This document shows positions 38,023 to 47,281 of a stretch of 64,000 nucleotides of DNA, piece after piece (the stretch's first letter is position 1; each line of letters opens with the position of its first letter). The notes under the pieces are model-generated. The model saw only the letters and a program-made list of their open reading frames with translations, did no database searches and was not told where the DNA came from. Position numbers and translations under genes: made by a program. The stretch is from contig JBOIDF010000005.1 in assembly GCA_050740455.1 (NCBI GenBank), positions 29,333-93,332 on the forward strand. Reading direction: 5' to 3'. The stretch comes from USCg-Taylor sp050740455 (GTDB lineage: Bacteria; Pseudomonadota; Gammaproteobacteria; JACCXJ01).

Positions 38023-39150
38023 TTAAGGATTGCTTACCGTGTCATAGCGGTACACGGAGCGATCGGTGTTCATAACCAGCGCATAGCTGACGTTCGGGAA
38101 GGCGCGGAACACCATCAGCTCCCCGATGCGTTCGTGCGGGAGCTCGACTTCCCGGCTTAATCCCCCGCCATAGCTTCCACCCGACGCTCTTCCAGCCACA
38201 TCGTCGCGGACGATGACCCCGCTACGGAAGATCGCTAATACGTGCCCGGGCTCGAGTCCGGCCTGCACGCCCCGATTGATCACCACGACTTGCTGCGGCC
38301 CGACCTGCGAGACGGCATCCATGATCGATATGATCGATCCGGCAACGTTTCCGTCCGGCGCATGCGGAACGAACTCCGGATAATGACCTTTTGCTTCCGG
38401 GATCAGCCGATCGCCCGCCAAGACCTCCCGTTGTGAGCTGGTAATCATGGCGGATGCCGGATCCCCCAGCCTGTCGATGACCGCATCGGCGACATGCAGG
38501 GCTTCGTACCCTAGAACATCGTCGCCGCTCTCGCCCAGACAATTCGACGCGTAGCCCTGAGCGACATCCTTGCGGACAGCAACTCGATGATTGGCGTCCT
38601 TCACAGCCGGCGGTTCCCGATAGACCTCACCGCAGCGAACCACCGTGTAGCGCTTGACTTTCTCATCCAATCGACCGCGCACATAGATGCGATTCCCTAA
38701 GCCGGTCACCAGATGCTCGTCCTGACTGGAGACGATGTAAGGTGCGTTGGCAAGCTCATCGGCTCCGACCACCTGTGGCCGGCTCAAGAACGGCCAAATG
38801 GCATCGAGCGGGATCGCCGGCAGCGCGTCGTCGTGCTCGGACGCACGCACCGACGGCGATAATTTGACGCTCCTGCCCCGAGTCCGCCCCAACATGGGTT
38901 TACCGTCTCGGTAAGTTAAATAAAGAATATCGCCCGGATAGATGCGGTGCGGATTCCGCACCTGCGGATTCACCTGCCAAATCTGCGGCCAGAGCCATGG
39001 TTTCGTCAAGAAGACCGCCGAAATGTCCCATAAGGTATCGCCGCGTTTCACGACATAGCGGTCGGGGTGGCTCGGGTTGAGCGCCAAATCCTCGCCGTAG
39101 CAAGGTAGCGTGGCGAACGTGGAGAGTAACAGCATTACATATTTTTTCAT
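38023..39150 (-). CDS. LysM-domain periplasmic protein
   Basis: This 375-residue protein has a signal peptide (MKKYVMLLLSTFATLPCYG) and one LysM domain (about 30-80; YVVKRGDTLWDISAVFL, NPHRIYPGDILYL). The rest is the conserved region of the LysM protein that sits between dprA and def in many gammaproteobacteria. LysM implies peptidoglycan binding; no catalytic domain is recognised. It is divergent from def. Confidence 0.9.
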   Translation of the reverse strand: MKKYVMLLLSTFATLPCYGEDLALNPSHPDRYVVKRGDTLWDISAVFLTKPWLWPQIWQVNPQVRNPHRIYPGDILYLTYRDGKPMLGRTRGRSVKLSPSVRASEHDDALPAIPLDAIWPFLSRPQVVGADELANAPYIVSSQDEHLVTGLGNRIYVRGRLDEKVKRYTVVRCGEVYREPPAVKDANHRVAVRKDVAQGYASNCLGESGDDVLGYEALHVADAVIDRLGDPASAMITSSQREVLAGDRLIPEAKGHYPEFVPHAPDGNVAGSIISIMDAVSQVGPQQVVVINRGVQAGLEPGHVLAIFRSGVIVRDDVAGRASGGSYGGGLSREVELPHERIGELMVFRAFPNVSYALVMNTDRSVYRYDTVSNP

Positions 39151-39249
39151 CGTCGTGTCGCCCTTACGGCAAAGGTTTAATGTTGTGCATGAATTTTAGC
39201 AAAAAGAACTGCAATTTCACTGAGCTATCTAAAGTTGAGAGTCAGGTTC

Positions 39250-39258
39250 TGCTATGAT
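39250..39258 (+). promoter_or_regulatory. Extended -10 promoter upstream of def
   Basis: TGCTATGAT gives a TG-n-TATGAT extended -10, 30 bases before the def ATG. No good -35 lies at the right distance, which an extended -10 can tolerate. It would drive the def-fmt-rsmB-DUF4390-ntrYX run. Confidence 0.45.
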
Positions 39259-39287
39259 TTATGCCATCGAACAGGAGAATGCGTGGC

Positions 39288-39791
39288 ATGGCCATTTTAG
39301 ATATATTGCACTATCCGGATCCCCGCCTTCGGATAAGGGCACAACCCGTGCCAGCCGTTGATGACAGCGTGCGACGCCTGGTTTCGGACCTGTTCGAGAC
39401 CATGTACGCAGCGCCCGGGATCGGCCTTGCCGCCACCCAGGTCAACGTCCACCGGCGGGTCATCGTCGTGGACGTCTCCGAGCGGCGCGACCAACCTTGG
39501 TGTTTCATCAACCCCCGCGTCACGGGCACCGAGGGCCGTGAGCAAACCGAGGAGGGGTGTTTATCGGTTCCCGGCGTTTTCGAGACCGTCGAGCGCGCCG
39601 AGCGCATTCAGGTGCAGGCTCTCAACGCCCAGGGCGAGGCGATCAATTTGGCGGCGGACGGCTTGCTGGCCGTGTGCATTCAACATGAGATCGATCACCT
39701 CGAAGGCAAGCTGTTCGTGGATTACCTTTCGATATTAAAACGCAACCGGCTCCGCAAGAAACTGGAAAAGGCGCAACGACTCGCCTTATGA
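39288..39791 (+). CDS. def: Peptide deformylase
   Basis: Def (167 residues) removes the formyl group from nascent proteins. The three motifs are intact: GIGLAATQV, EGCLSVPGV and QHEIDHLEG, giving cysteine and two histidines as metal ligands and a catalytic glutamate. The ATG at 39288 has AGGAG ten bases upstream; an ATG at 39279 is too close to it. fmt overlaps by four bases. Confidence 0.97.
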   Translation: MAILDILHYPDPRLRIRAQPVPAVDDSVRRLVSDLFETMYAAPGIGLAATQVNVHRRVIVVDVSERRDQPWCFINPRVTGTEGREQTEEGCLSVPGVFETVERAERIQVQALNAQGEAINLAADGLLAVCIQHEIDHLEGKLFVDYLSILKRNRLRKKLEKAQRLAL

Positions 39792-40738
39792 GCGGCCCGC
39801 TACGGCTCGCGCAGGCCAGGATCGTTTTTGCGGGCACGCCGGAGTTCGCAGCCACGATACTCCGCGCCTTAGTCACTGCCGCGCCGGGCTCGTTACTCGC
39901 GGTCTACACCCCGCCCGACCGGCCGGCCGGCCGGGGACTCAAAGTGCGCGAAAGCGCCGTCAAGACCACGGCGCGTGAGCACGGATTAGCGATCCGCCAG
40001 CCCCTATCGCTCAAAGATGCGGCGGCGGACCAACTCGCCGCGTTAGAACCTGATTTCATGATTGTAGTCGGCTATGGACAGATCCTCCCGCGCACCGTGC
40101 TCGACATCCCGCGCCGTGGATGCATCAATGTTCATGCCTCCCTGTTACCGCGCTGGCGGGGCGCGGCTCCGATTGAACGCGCCCTGGCCGCGGGCGATCG
40201 TGAAACCGGCGTTTCCATCATGGAGATGAGCGCGGCCTTGGACGCGGGTCCCGTCTACGCCCAGGCCCGCTGCGAGATCCTTCCGGGTGATACCGGCGGC
40301 GCCCTGCGGGAACGGCTGGCCGAGCTCGGCGCAAGTTGCCTCCTAGCGACCCTCGAAGAGATTTTGAACGAGCGCTTACGGCCTAGCGCCCAAGATGAAG
40401 GCGGCGCCAGCTATGCCCATAAGATCGAGCGCGCCGAAACCTGGCTCGACTGGTTGCGCCCGGCCCCAGAGTTGGAACGCAAGGTCCGAGCATTCAATCC
40501 GAAGCCGGTCGCGCTCGCGCGGCTCGGCGGAATGGAATTTCGCGTGTGGGACGCCCGTGCGATCGAGACCCGCGCTCCGGCCGCCCCGGGCGCGTTGCTA
40601 CCCGGCGCGAGAGGCGGGATCGATGTGGCGACCGGCGAGGGCGTATTGCGTCTCACCCGGGTCCAGGCAGCCGGTCGCAAGCCGGTGAGCGCGACGGATT
40701 TCCTCAACGCCCATCCGGGTCTTACGCATGACGGCTAG
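39788..40738 (+). CDS. fmt: Methionyl-tRNA formyltransferase
   Basis: Fmt (316 residues) formylates initiator Met-tRNA. IVFAGTPEFAATILRAL opens the Rossmann fold. The catalytic NVHASLLPRWRGAAPI is intact, and an OB-like C-terminal domain begins near residue 210. It overlaps def (ATGA) and rsmB (11 bases). Confidence 0.98.
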   Translation: MSGPLRLAQARIVFAGTPEFAATILRALVTAAPGSLLAVYTPPDRPAGRGLKVRESAVKTTAREHGLAIRQPLSLKDAAADQLAALEPDFMIVVGYGQILPRTVLDIPRRGCINVHASLLPRWRGAAPIERALAAGDRETGVSIMEMSAALDAGPVYAQARCEILPGDTGGALRERLAELGASCLLATLEEILNERLRPSAQDEGGASYAHKIERAETWLDWLRPAPELERKVRAFNPKPVALARLGGMEFRVWDARAIETRAPAAPGALLPGARGGIDVATGEGVLRLTRVQAAGRKPVSATDFLNAHPGLTHDG

Positions 40739-42053
40739 GCAGTGCCCGCGCCCGCTTAAGGATGCGCGCGCGGTCGCCGCGCGGCTGGTATCATGCGTCG
40801 TGGGGCAGGGCCAATCTTTGGCCGCATGCATGCCGATGTCGTTGAGCCACCTGCGTGATCCCCGCGACCGCGGCCTTGCTCAGGAGCTCGCCTATGGCGC
40901 CTTGCGCTGGTTCCCGGCCTTGGAGCCGCTGGTGAGCAAGCTCCTCGCGCGCCCACACAAGGAAATCGATAGCGCGGTCTTTGCTTTACTCTTGATCGGT
41001 CTTTATCAGCTCCTATATCTGCGTATTCCGGATCACGCGGCCGTCTCCGCAACCGTGGACGCCAGCCGGCGGCTCGGGCGCGCTCGCGCCGCCCCGCTCG
41101 TCAACGCCGTGCTCCGTGCTTTCCTGAAGCGCCGCGACAAGCTGCTCGCCGAGCCGGCCACCGAGGCCGCGCAATACGCGCATCCGGTGTGGTTGCTGGC
41201 GGCTCTCAAGACGGCCTGGCCGGAATCCTGGCAACGCATCGCGGCAGCCAACAATGAGCGGCCGCCGATGACCCTGCGCGTCAACGTGCGTTGCGGCTCG
41301 CGTGAGGATTACTTGGCGCGGCTTGGCCAGGCCGGACTCGAAGCACACCCGCTCTCCTTGAGTCCCTACGCAATCGCGCTTCCGGAAATCCTGGATGTGT
41401 CGCGGCTACCCGGCTTCGACCAAGGGCATGTCTCGGTGCAGGACGCCGGCGCTCAGATCGCCGCGGTGCTGTTAGGTGCGCGCCCCGGCCACCGGATCCT
41501 AGACGCTTGTGCAGCCCCGGGCGGGAAATGCGGGCATATTCTGGAGCTCAGTCCCGAGTTGCGACGGATGGTCGCGGTTGACTGCGATCCCACGCGCATC
41601 GCATCGCTGCGGGCGGCGCTCGAACGTTTACGCTTAAGCGCCGAGATATACTGTGCCGATGTCTCGGTACCGGCCGGATGGTGGGATGGAAAAGCGTTTG
41701 ATCGCATCCTCTTGGATGCCCCGTGCTCGGGCAGTGGTGTGATCCGGCGGCACCCGGATATCAAACTCCTGCGGCGCGAGTCCGACATCGCGGCATCGGC
41801 CGGCCTGCAAATGCAACTCTTGAACGGATTATGGCCCTTGCTCGCGAAAGCCGGCAAGCTTTTGTATGTGACCTGCTCGGTGCTGCCCGCCGAGAACCAA
41901 ACCCAGATCCGCGCCTTCTTGGCCCGGCACGCCGACGTGCGCTTGGACCCGATCGCCGTAGCGCACGGCCAGGATACCGGGGCGGGAGTGCAACTGCTGC
42001 CGGGAGCCGCGAATACGGACGGATTCTTTTATGCGCGATTGCGCAAACTCTGA
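40728..42053 (+). CDS. rsmB: 16S rRNA (cytosine(967)-C(5))-methyltransferase
   Basis: RsmB (441 residues) has an N-terminal NusB-like domain (about 1-140) and a C-terminal SAM-dependent m5C domain. DACAAPGGK is the SAM motif. DAPCSGSGVIRRHPD and YVTCSVLPAENQTQ hold the two cysteines used in catalysis. It overlaps fmt by 11 and the DUF4390 gene by 23 bases. Confidence 0.97.
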   Translation: MTARQCPRPLKDARAVAARLVSCVVGQGQSLAACMPMSLSHLRDPRDRGLAQELAYGALRWFPALEPLVSKLLARPHKEIDSAVFALLLIGLYQLLYLRIPDHAAVSATVDASRRLGRARAAPLVNAVLRAFLKRRDKLLAEPATEAAQYAHPVWLLAALKTAWPESWQRIAAANNERPPMTLRVNVRCGSREDYLARLGQAGLEAHPLSLSPYAIALPEILDVSRLPGFDQGHVSVQDAGAQIAAVLLGARPGHRILDACAAPGGKCGHILELSPELRRMVAVDCDPTRIASLRAALERLRLSAEIYCADVSVPAGWWDGKAFDRILLDAPCSGSGVIRRHPDIKLLRRESDIAASAGLQMQLLNGLWPLLAKAGKLLYVTCSVLPAENQTQIRAFLARHADVRLDPIAVAHGQDTGAGVQLLPGAANTDGFFYARLRKL

Positions 42054-42615
42054 GCCGCTGCCCAAGCGCGGCGCTTTGGCCGGTATGGCGCTGCTGTTGA
42101 TGCTCGCGGCGGCGCCGGCCTCGGCGGCCGGGATCACGATCAAATCCGCGGCGTTGCGATTGGTCAACGGCTTTTACCTGCTGGACGCCAATCTCGGATT
42201 CAAGCTCGGTAAAGAGTCCCTGGAAGCGCTCGACAACGGGGTGGCGCTCGAGCTCCTGATCGAAACCGAGCTGCGGCGGGAGCGCGGATTCCTCTGGGAC
42301 GAGCGCATCGCCACCGTCAAGCAGGGTTACCGGCTTGAACATCACGCGCTCAGCAAGACCTATGTAATCGCTAATCTCATCACCGGTGATCGGCAGAATT
42401 TTACCTCCTTGGCGGATGCTCGCGCGGGGCTCGGAAAGATCCGCGGCGTCCCGATCCTCGAACGCCGCCGGCTAAGCCCAGGGCGTGCCTATCACGCTCG
42501 GGTCCGGGCGAGCATGGATATAGAATCGGTTCCGGCGCCGGTGCGCCTCATCGCCTATTTCTCTTCCGGCTGGCGCCTGAGCAGCGCATGGTTCGAATGG
42601 AGCTTAAGGGTATGA
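42031..42615 (+). CDS. DUF4390 family periplasmic protein
   Basis: The 194-residue product has a hydrophobic leader (ALAGMALLLMLAAAPASAAG, about residues 14-33) and no other membrane segment. It matches the DUF4390 proteins found between rsmB and ntrY in many beta- and gammaproteobacteria. The function is unknown. Close overlap with ntrY (ATGA) suggests coupled expression and possibly a role in NtrY signal sensing. Confidence 0.85.
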   Translation: MRDCANSEPLPKRGALAGMALLLMLAAAPASAAGITIKSAALRLVNGFYLLDANLGFKLGKESLEALDNGVALELLIETELRRERGFLWDERIATVKQGYRLEHHALSKTYVIANLITGDRQNFTSLADARAGLGKIRGVPILERRRLSPGRAYHARVRASMDIESVPAPVRLIAYFSSGWRLSSAWFEWSLRV

Positions 42616-44864
42616 AGCAGGCACGCCGGATCCTGCTGCCCATCGGCGCATTGAGCCTGGTCCTCTTGGCGTCACTGTTAATGATGAGCAACGCCACCCA
42701 GGACTCTCAGCGTTTCGGCCAGTTGTATTCGGTGCTCTTGGCGGTGAATGCCCTTGGGCTCATCACCTTCCTCGTGCTCATTGCCCTCAACGTCCGTCAG
42801 CTCTACCGCGATCTGCGCGCGCGCCGGCCCGGCGCCCGGCTGCGCCGGCGCATGCTGAGCCTCTTCGTCGCTCTGGCGGTGAGCCCGCTGTTCGTGGTCT
42901 ATGGGTTTTCCATCGATTTCCTCGGCCGTGGCATCGATAGCTGGTTCGATGTGCGCGTGGCCCGGGCCTTGAAGGACGCGCTCGATCTGAGCCGCGGCGC
43001 GCTCCACCAGCAGACACGCAAGCTCCTGAAGCAGACGCAACAGTTGGCCTACGAGCTGATGGAAGGTCCGATCTCCGTCACCCCCCTCGATCTCACGGCG
43101 CTCAGGGATCCGAGCAGCACCGTGGTGGCCGATCCGGCCTTACCCATGAATCTCGACGAGCTACGCACGAGAAGCGGCGCGGACGAGTTGCTGTTACTGA
43201 CCCGTAAGGGAGGTATCATCGCCTCCAGCAGCGGCGCCCACGAAATCGTGCCCAACCTGCCGAGCGCGGAAATCTTGCTGCAACTGCGGCAAGGACGGAG
43301 TTATGTTGGACTGGACGCGATTCGCGACGCCGCGCTCGCTGTCCGCGTCGTCGTCAACGTGCCGGAGATCGGGGCCGCCGCTGATCCCGGTTTATTGCAG
43401 GCGCTCTATCCGGTGGCAAGCCGCACGAATAAGCTCGCCGATAACGTGCATTCGGCGTACCTCCAGTATCGCGAACTGTCCTATCTGCGGGACCAACTGA
43501 AACTTAGTTTCGTAATGACCTTGACCTTGGTCTTGTTGTTCAGCATCCTGGGTGCGGTCTGGGCCGCGTTTTATTCCGCCAACCGCCTGGTCGCCCCGAT
43601 CCAGGATCTCGCCGCTGGAACCCGGGCCATCGCCGACGGCGATTACGGGCGGGAGTTGCACGCGCCTAGCCAGGACGAATTGGGATTTCTGGTCGAATCG
43701 TTCAACGAGATGACCCGCAAGATCGCGCTGGCGCGCGATGAGGCCAAGCGCAGCCAGGATCAGATCGAGTCGCAGCGCTCCTATTTGGAGGCCGTCTTGG
43801 GACGCCTGTCCTCGGGCGTGTTGACCCTGGATCCCAATCTGAGCCTGCGGACCGCGAATGCAGCCGCGAGCAAGATCCTCGGCATCGAGCTGGTGCCGCT
43901 CCTTGGCCAAAGCGTGGGCAGAATTTGTGCCGCCTTCCCTTATTTGCAGCCCTTCGGCGAGGCGCTGCGCAATGCCCCCGATGCGCCGCATTCGGACTGG
44001 CGCGAGCAGGTGCAGTTGTTCGGGACCAGCGGGCGGCAGGTGCTGATGTGCCGCGGTACGACCTTAGCGGGCGCGAGCGCGCGGGTACGGGGACACGTGA
44101 TCGTGTTTGACGACATTACCGCCCTGCTGCAGGGACAACGGGACGCGGCCTGGGGCGAAGTCGCGCGCCGTCTGGCGCACGAGATCAAAAACCCCTTGAC
44201 GCCGATCCAGTTGTCCGCGGAACGCCTGCGGCAAAAATATCTCGGCACGCTGGCGCCGAAAGAAGCCGAGGTACTCGATCGGCTCACCCATACGATCGTG
44301 CAGCAGGTCGAAACCATGAAGAATATGGTCAATACCTTCTCGGAGTATGCCCGCACGCCCCAGATGCAGCCGAAAGCGTGCCGTCTCAATGAACTAATCC
44401 AAGAAATACTGGATCTCTATCAAAACGTCGATCGCGACGCCGTTTTCGCGGCCGATCTCGATCCCGAGCTGCCCGTGACCCACGCCGATCCCGGACGCCT
44501 GCGCCAGGTTTTGAACAATCTCATCAAGAACGCCTTGGAAGCGAGTGAAGGCCAGTCCGCTCCTCCCTACATCACCATCAGCACGCGCAGTGTCGAGGAC
44601 GCGAGCCACCGGTTCGTCGAACTACGCATCGCCGATCGCGGCCCGGGCGTCCCGCAGGAATTGCTGGGAAGCCTGTTCGAGCCCTACATGACCAATAAAC
44701 CCAAGGGCACCGGTCTTGGGCTGGCCATCGTAAAAAAAATCGTCGAGGAGCACGGGGGTGTCGTCTGGGTGGAAAACTTACCGGCCGCAGGCGCCTGCGC
44801 CGTGATCCAGCTGCCCGTGACGGCGGGCGCCGAATCCCCCGCCCCCACAGCGCAAGCGCTATGA
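42612..44864 (+). CDS. ntrY: NtrY-type membrane sensor histidine kinase
   Basis: The kinase has 750 residues from the ATG that overlaps the DUF4390 stop. Four membrane segments (about 7-27, 40-62, 80-103 and 297-320) enclose a periplasmic sensing region. A HAMP domain, a PAS domain (about 390-490), the phospho-acceptor box RRLAHEIKNPLTP (His523) and an HATPase with DRGPGVP and GTGLGLAIVKKI follow. An ATG at 42588 is also in frame. Its partner regulator overlaps downstream. Confidence 0.93.
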   Translation: MKQARRILLPIGALSLVLLASLLMMSNATQDSQRFGQLYSVLLAVNALGLITFLVLIALNVRQLYRDLRARRPGARLRRRMLSLFVALAVSPLFVVYGFSIDFLGRGIDSWFDVRVARALKDALDLSRGALHQQTRKLLKQTQQLAYELMEGPISVTPLDLTALRDPSSTVVADPALPMNLDELRTRSGADELLLLTRKGGIIASSSGAHEIVPNLPSAEILLQLRQGRSYVGLDAIRDAALAVRVVVNVPEIGAAADPGLLQALYPVASRTNKLADNVHSAYLQYRELSYLRDQLKLSFVMTLTLVLLFSILGAVWAAFYSANRLVAPIQDLAAGTRAIADGDYGRELHAPSQDELGFLVESFNEMTRKIALARDEAKRSQDQIESQRSYLEAVLGRLSSGVLTLDPNLSLRTANAAASKILGIELVPLLGQSVGRICAAFPYLQPFGEALRNAPDAPHSDWREQVQLFGTSGRQVLMCRGTTLAGASARVRGHVIVFDDITALLQGQRDAAWGEVARRLAHEIKNPLTPIQLSAERLRQKYLGTLAPKEAEVLDRLTHTIVQQVETMKNMVNTFSEYARTPQMQPKACRLNELIQEILDLYQNVDRDAVFAADLDPELPVTHADPGRLRQVLNNLIKNALEASEGQSAPPYITISTRSVEDASHRFVELRIADRGPGVPQELLGSLFEPYMTNKPKGTGLGLAIVKKIVEEHGGVVWVENLPAAGACAVIQLPVTAGAESPAPTAQAL

Positions 44865-46231
44865 GCGCCCCGCATCTCTTGGTCGTCGATGACGAACCCG
44901 ATATCCGCGCGCTCCTGGGCGAGATTCTGGAAGACGAGGGCTACGAGGTCTCGCTCGCCGACAACGCCGCAAACGCGCGCGAGTCGCGCCGGGCCCGGCG
45001 GCCGGACCTGGTATTGCTCGATATCTGGATGCCGGACTGCGACGGCATCACGCTGCTCAAGGAATGGTCAGAGGGCGCCCCGCTCGACATCCCGGTGATC
45101 ATGATGTCGGGACACGGGAGCGTCGAGACGGCGGTCGAGGCAACGCGCCTCGGGGCCTACGACTTCATCGAGAAACCGCTGTCGATGGCCAAGCTCTTAC
45201 TCACGATCAAACGCGCCTTGGAGGCCGCGGCGCTCACCCGTGAGAACATCAAGCTCCGAAGCCAGGCAACCCGGGAGCCCGTGGGCGGCAGCCCCGCATT
45301 CATCCGGCTGCGAGATCAAGTCAAGCGCATCGCCTCGCATCATACCGCGGTATTTATGCGCGGAGAGCCCGGAACGGGCAAGGAGGTATTCGCCCGCTAT
45401 CTTCATGATCACAGCCCGCGCGCGCAGGCGCCCTTCGTCAGCGTCGCGGTCGCGGGACTGGCGGTGGAAAACCCGGCCGCGGAACTCTTCGGCAGCGAGG
45501 AAGAGGGGAACGTGCACTTCGGCTCCCTGGAGAAAGCCAACGGGGGAACCTTGTTTCTTAAGGACATCGCCGACCTCGAGCTCGGTCTCCAGGCCCGGCT
45601 GCTCAGCGCCCTGGAGCATCAAAAGTTTCTCCGCGTAGGCGGGCGCGACCCGGTCACTATCGATGTCCGCATCGTCGCAGCGACACGCTACGACCTCATG
45701 GAATACGTTCGGGCGGGACGCTTTCGCGACGATCTCTACTATCATCTCAATGTGGTCCCCCTTCAACTCCCCCCCTTGCGGGAGCACGCGGAGGATATCC
45801 CGGAATTGTTGGCCTTTTATTGCGAACTCTTCGCTGCCCAGGAAGGATTACCGCGGCGGCGTTTCACGCTCCCCGCCCAGAAACAGCTTCGCTCTTACGG
45901 CTGGCCCGGTAACGTCAGGGAACTGAAAAACCTGGTGCAACGGCTGCTCATCTTGGGTAGCGGAGAGACGGTCGAAGGCTTCGAGGTCGAAGCCGCGCTC
46001 GGGATCCGCACCGCGGAGAGCTTAACGGAGCCCTTGCCGGGGTTTGACCGCCCATTACGGGAAGCGCGCGAGCAGTTTGAAAAGGCTTATTTCGAGTATC
46101 AGCTCCTGCGCGCCGGCGGGAGCATCAGCCGGGTCGCGGGTCGTGTAGGCCTCGAGCGCACCCATCTTTACCGCAAATTACGGGCGCTCGGGATCGATCC
46201 GAAACAGGCCTCCGGCGAGCCGGCGAATTAA
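44861..46231 (+). CDS. ntrX: NtrX-type response regulator, AAA+ domain without GAFTGA
   Basis: The 456-residue protein has a receiver domain (Asp54 in LLDIWMPD), an AAA+ domain and a C-terminal Fis-type helix-turn-helix (SRVAGRVGLERTHLYRKLRA). Walker A is GEPGTGKE (168-175). The sigma-54 contact loop GAFTGA is replaced by sequence around EEEGNVHFG, and Walker B reads GTLFLKDI instead of the usual LFLDEI. It overlaps ntrY by four bases. It may regulate sigma-70 promoters rather than activate sigma-54. Confidence 0.92.
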   Translation: MSAPHLLVVDDEPDIRALLGEILEDEGYEVSLADNAANARESRRARRPDLVLLDIWMPDCDGITLLKEWSEGAPLDIPVIMMSGHGSVETAVEATRLGAYDFIEKPLSMAKLLLTIKRALEAAALTRENIKLRSQATREPVGGSPAFIRLRDQVKRIASHHTAVFMRGEPGTGKEVFARYLHDHSPRAQAPFVSVAVAGLAVENPAAELFGSEEEGNVHFGSLEKANGGTLFLKDIADLELGLQARLLSALEHQKFLRVGGRDPVTIDVRIVAATRYDLMEYVRAGRFRDDLYYHLNVVPLQLPPLREHAEDIPELLAFYCELFAAQEGLPRRRFTLPAQKQLRSYGWPGNVRELKNLVQRLLILGSGETVEGFEVEAALGIRTAESLTEPLPGFDRPLREAREQFEKAYFEYQLLRAGGSISRVAGRVGLERTHLYRKLRALGIDPKQASGEPAN

Positions 46232-46249
46232 GCGCCGGCGCCGCCACGC

Positions 46250-46576
46250 ATGAACCGCATCGCCCAGTTCGAGGAGCTCCTGCGGCGCGGCCGCGACGAT
46301 GCGATCTTACGCTTCAGCCTCGCCAACGAATACTATAAATGCGGCCAGCCTGCGGCCGCAGCGGATCACCTGCGCCAAGCGCTCGCGCTCGATCCCGGCT
46401 ATTCCGCGGCCTGGAAACTTTATGGAAAAGTCCTCGCAGAACAAGGCCTGACCGCTGAGGCCATCCAGGCCTATGAGCAAGGTATCGCCCTGGCTGAGAG
46501 CCGCGGCGATATTCAAGCGGCGAAGGAAATGCGCGTGTTTTTGAAGCGCTTGCAGAAGGACGGCTCGCGCAAGTGA
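46250..46576 (+). CDS. Small TPR-repeat protein
   Basis: This 108-residue protein contains about two to three tetratricopeptide repeats (DDAILRFSLANEYYKCGQPA, then PGYSAAWKLYGKVLAEQGLT). It has no signal peptide, so it is probably cytoplasmic. It lies 18 bases after ntrX. Similar small TPR proteins are common and their partners are rarely known. Confidence 0.8.
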   Translation: MNRIAQFEELLRRGRDDAILRFSLANEYYKCGQPAAAADHLRQALALDPGYSAAWKLYGKVLAEQGLTAEAIQAYEQGIALAESRGDIQAAKEMRVFLKRLQKDGSRK

Positions 46577-46602
46577 CCGTTAAGCCGAAGGCATCGATGT
46601 AG

Positions 46603-46638
46603 GGTGCGTTAGGCGTCCTTTTTAAGCCGTAACGCACC
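46603..46638. repeat. REP-like inverted repeat after the TPR gene
   Basis: GGTGCGTTA (46603-46611) and TAACGCACC (46630-46638) form a nine-base-pair stem in the gap after the TPR gene. This resembles the dispersed GGTGCGTTA...TAACGCACC repeats seen in many gammaproteobacterial intergenic regions. Confidence 0.55.
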
Positions 46639-46824
46639 GATCCGACGCGCGTAGCGCGTCGCCCTCGATGAGGGCACACCCCTGACGCTCTCACCCGGGG
46701 CCAAACTCACTTTATTTGCTGCGCCCTCGGCCTGCCTGGGGCTTGGCATCGCATCGCTGCCCAGTCATTCGCTCTATCGGCGTGTAATTAATCGACCCTG
46801 GACTACCCTGGACCCTTTCTCGCG

Positions 46825-46871
46825 AACCGGCAGCGCGGCTTTCGCGCTGCCGGTTGAATGAAATGTTAGGC
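46825..46871 (-). repeat. Half-attC-like stem at the hicB 3' end, copy 1
   Basis: Read on the minus strand, GCCTAAC overlaps the hicB stop and is followed by a CATTCAACCGG stretch and a 13-base-pair stem (AACCGGCAGCGCG). This matches the left half of an integron attC site. The matching right half (GTTRRRY) is missing, so it is a degenerate or coincidental site. Confidence 0.4.
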
Positions 46872-47081
46872 GGCTTGGACTTCGACAACTTCGCTGGATG
46901 AGGAGGGGCGCGGAATCGATTGGCCATCGTTCTTCATGCCTTCGAGATGGAACGCTATGGCTTCGCGAATTAGGGTAAGGACTTCTTCCCTGGCTTCTCC
47001 GGCCGCGACGCAGCCCGGCAGGTCGGGCACGTACGCACCATACGAGGTAGGGCCTTGTTCGACGACGACTAGATAGCGCAT
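46866..47081 (-). CDS. hicB: HicB-family antitoxin (copy 1)
   Basis: The 71-residue protein MRYLVVVEQGPTSYGAYVPD has the HicB/UPF0150 partial RNase H fold, with YVPDLPGCVAAGEAREEVLT. HicB proteins neutralise HicA and often repress the operon. It follows hicA by 11 bases. An identical copy lies at 53265-53480. No clear DNA-binding tail is seen after residue 55. Confidence 0.9.
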   Translation of the reverse strand: MRYLVVVEQGPTSYGAYVPDLPGCVAAGEAREEVLTLIREAIAFHLEGMKNDGQSIPRPSSSSEVVEVQAA

Positions 47082-47092
47082 GATTGGAACTC

Positions 47093-47281
47093 CTATTTCT
47101 TGAGGCCGGCTTGCTTAAGCGCGCTGCTGAGGGTGCCGGGCGGAACATCAATGCTCAGCTTGCCAGAAACCGTGACCGATCCCGATTTCGTTCGGTGATG
47201 AACCTGCCGATGGCTTCCTTTCATGCGAACTTGAAACCATCCGTCGGCCTCAAGCAGCGCAATGAGCTCGTTCACCTTCAT
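47093..47281 (-). CDS. hicA: HicA-family mRNA interferase toxin (copy 1)
   Basis: The 62-residue protein has the dsRBD-like HicA fold with the catalytic histidine in GWFQVRMKGSHRQ. Such toxins cleave mRNA independently of the ribosome. The toxin-first order hicA-hicB is usual. An identical copy lies at 53492-53680. Confidence 0.92.
   Translation of the reverse strand: MKVNELIALLEADGWFQVRMKGSHRQVHHRTKSGSVTVSGKLSIDVPPGTLSSALKQAGLKK

Noticed and set aside
46603..46638. GCGTTAGGC at 46607 as an attC right box
   Set aside because: The surrounding stem is a simple GGTGCGTTA/TAACGCACC dispersed repeat without attC arms or extrahelical bases.
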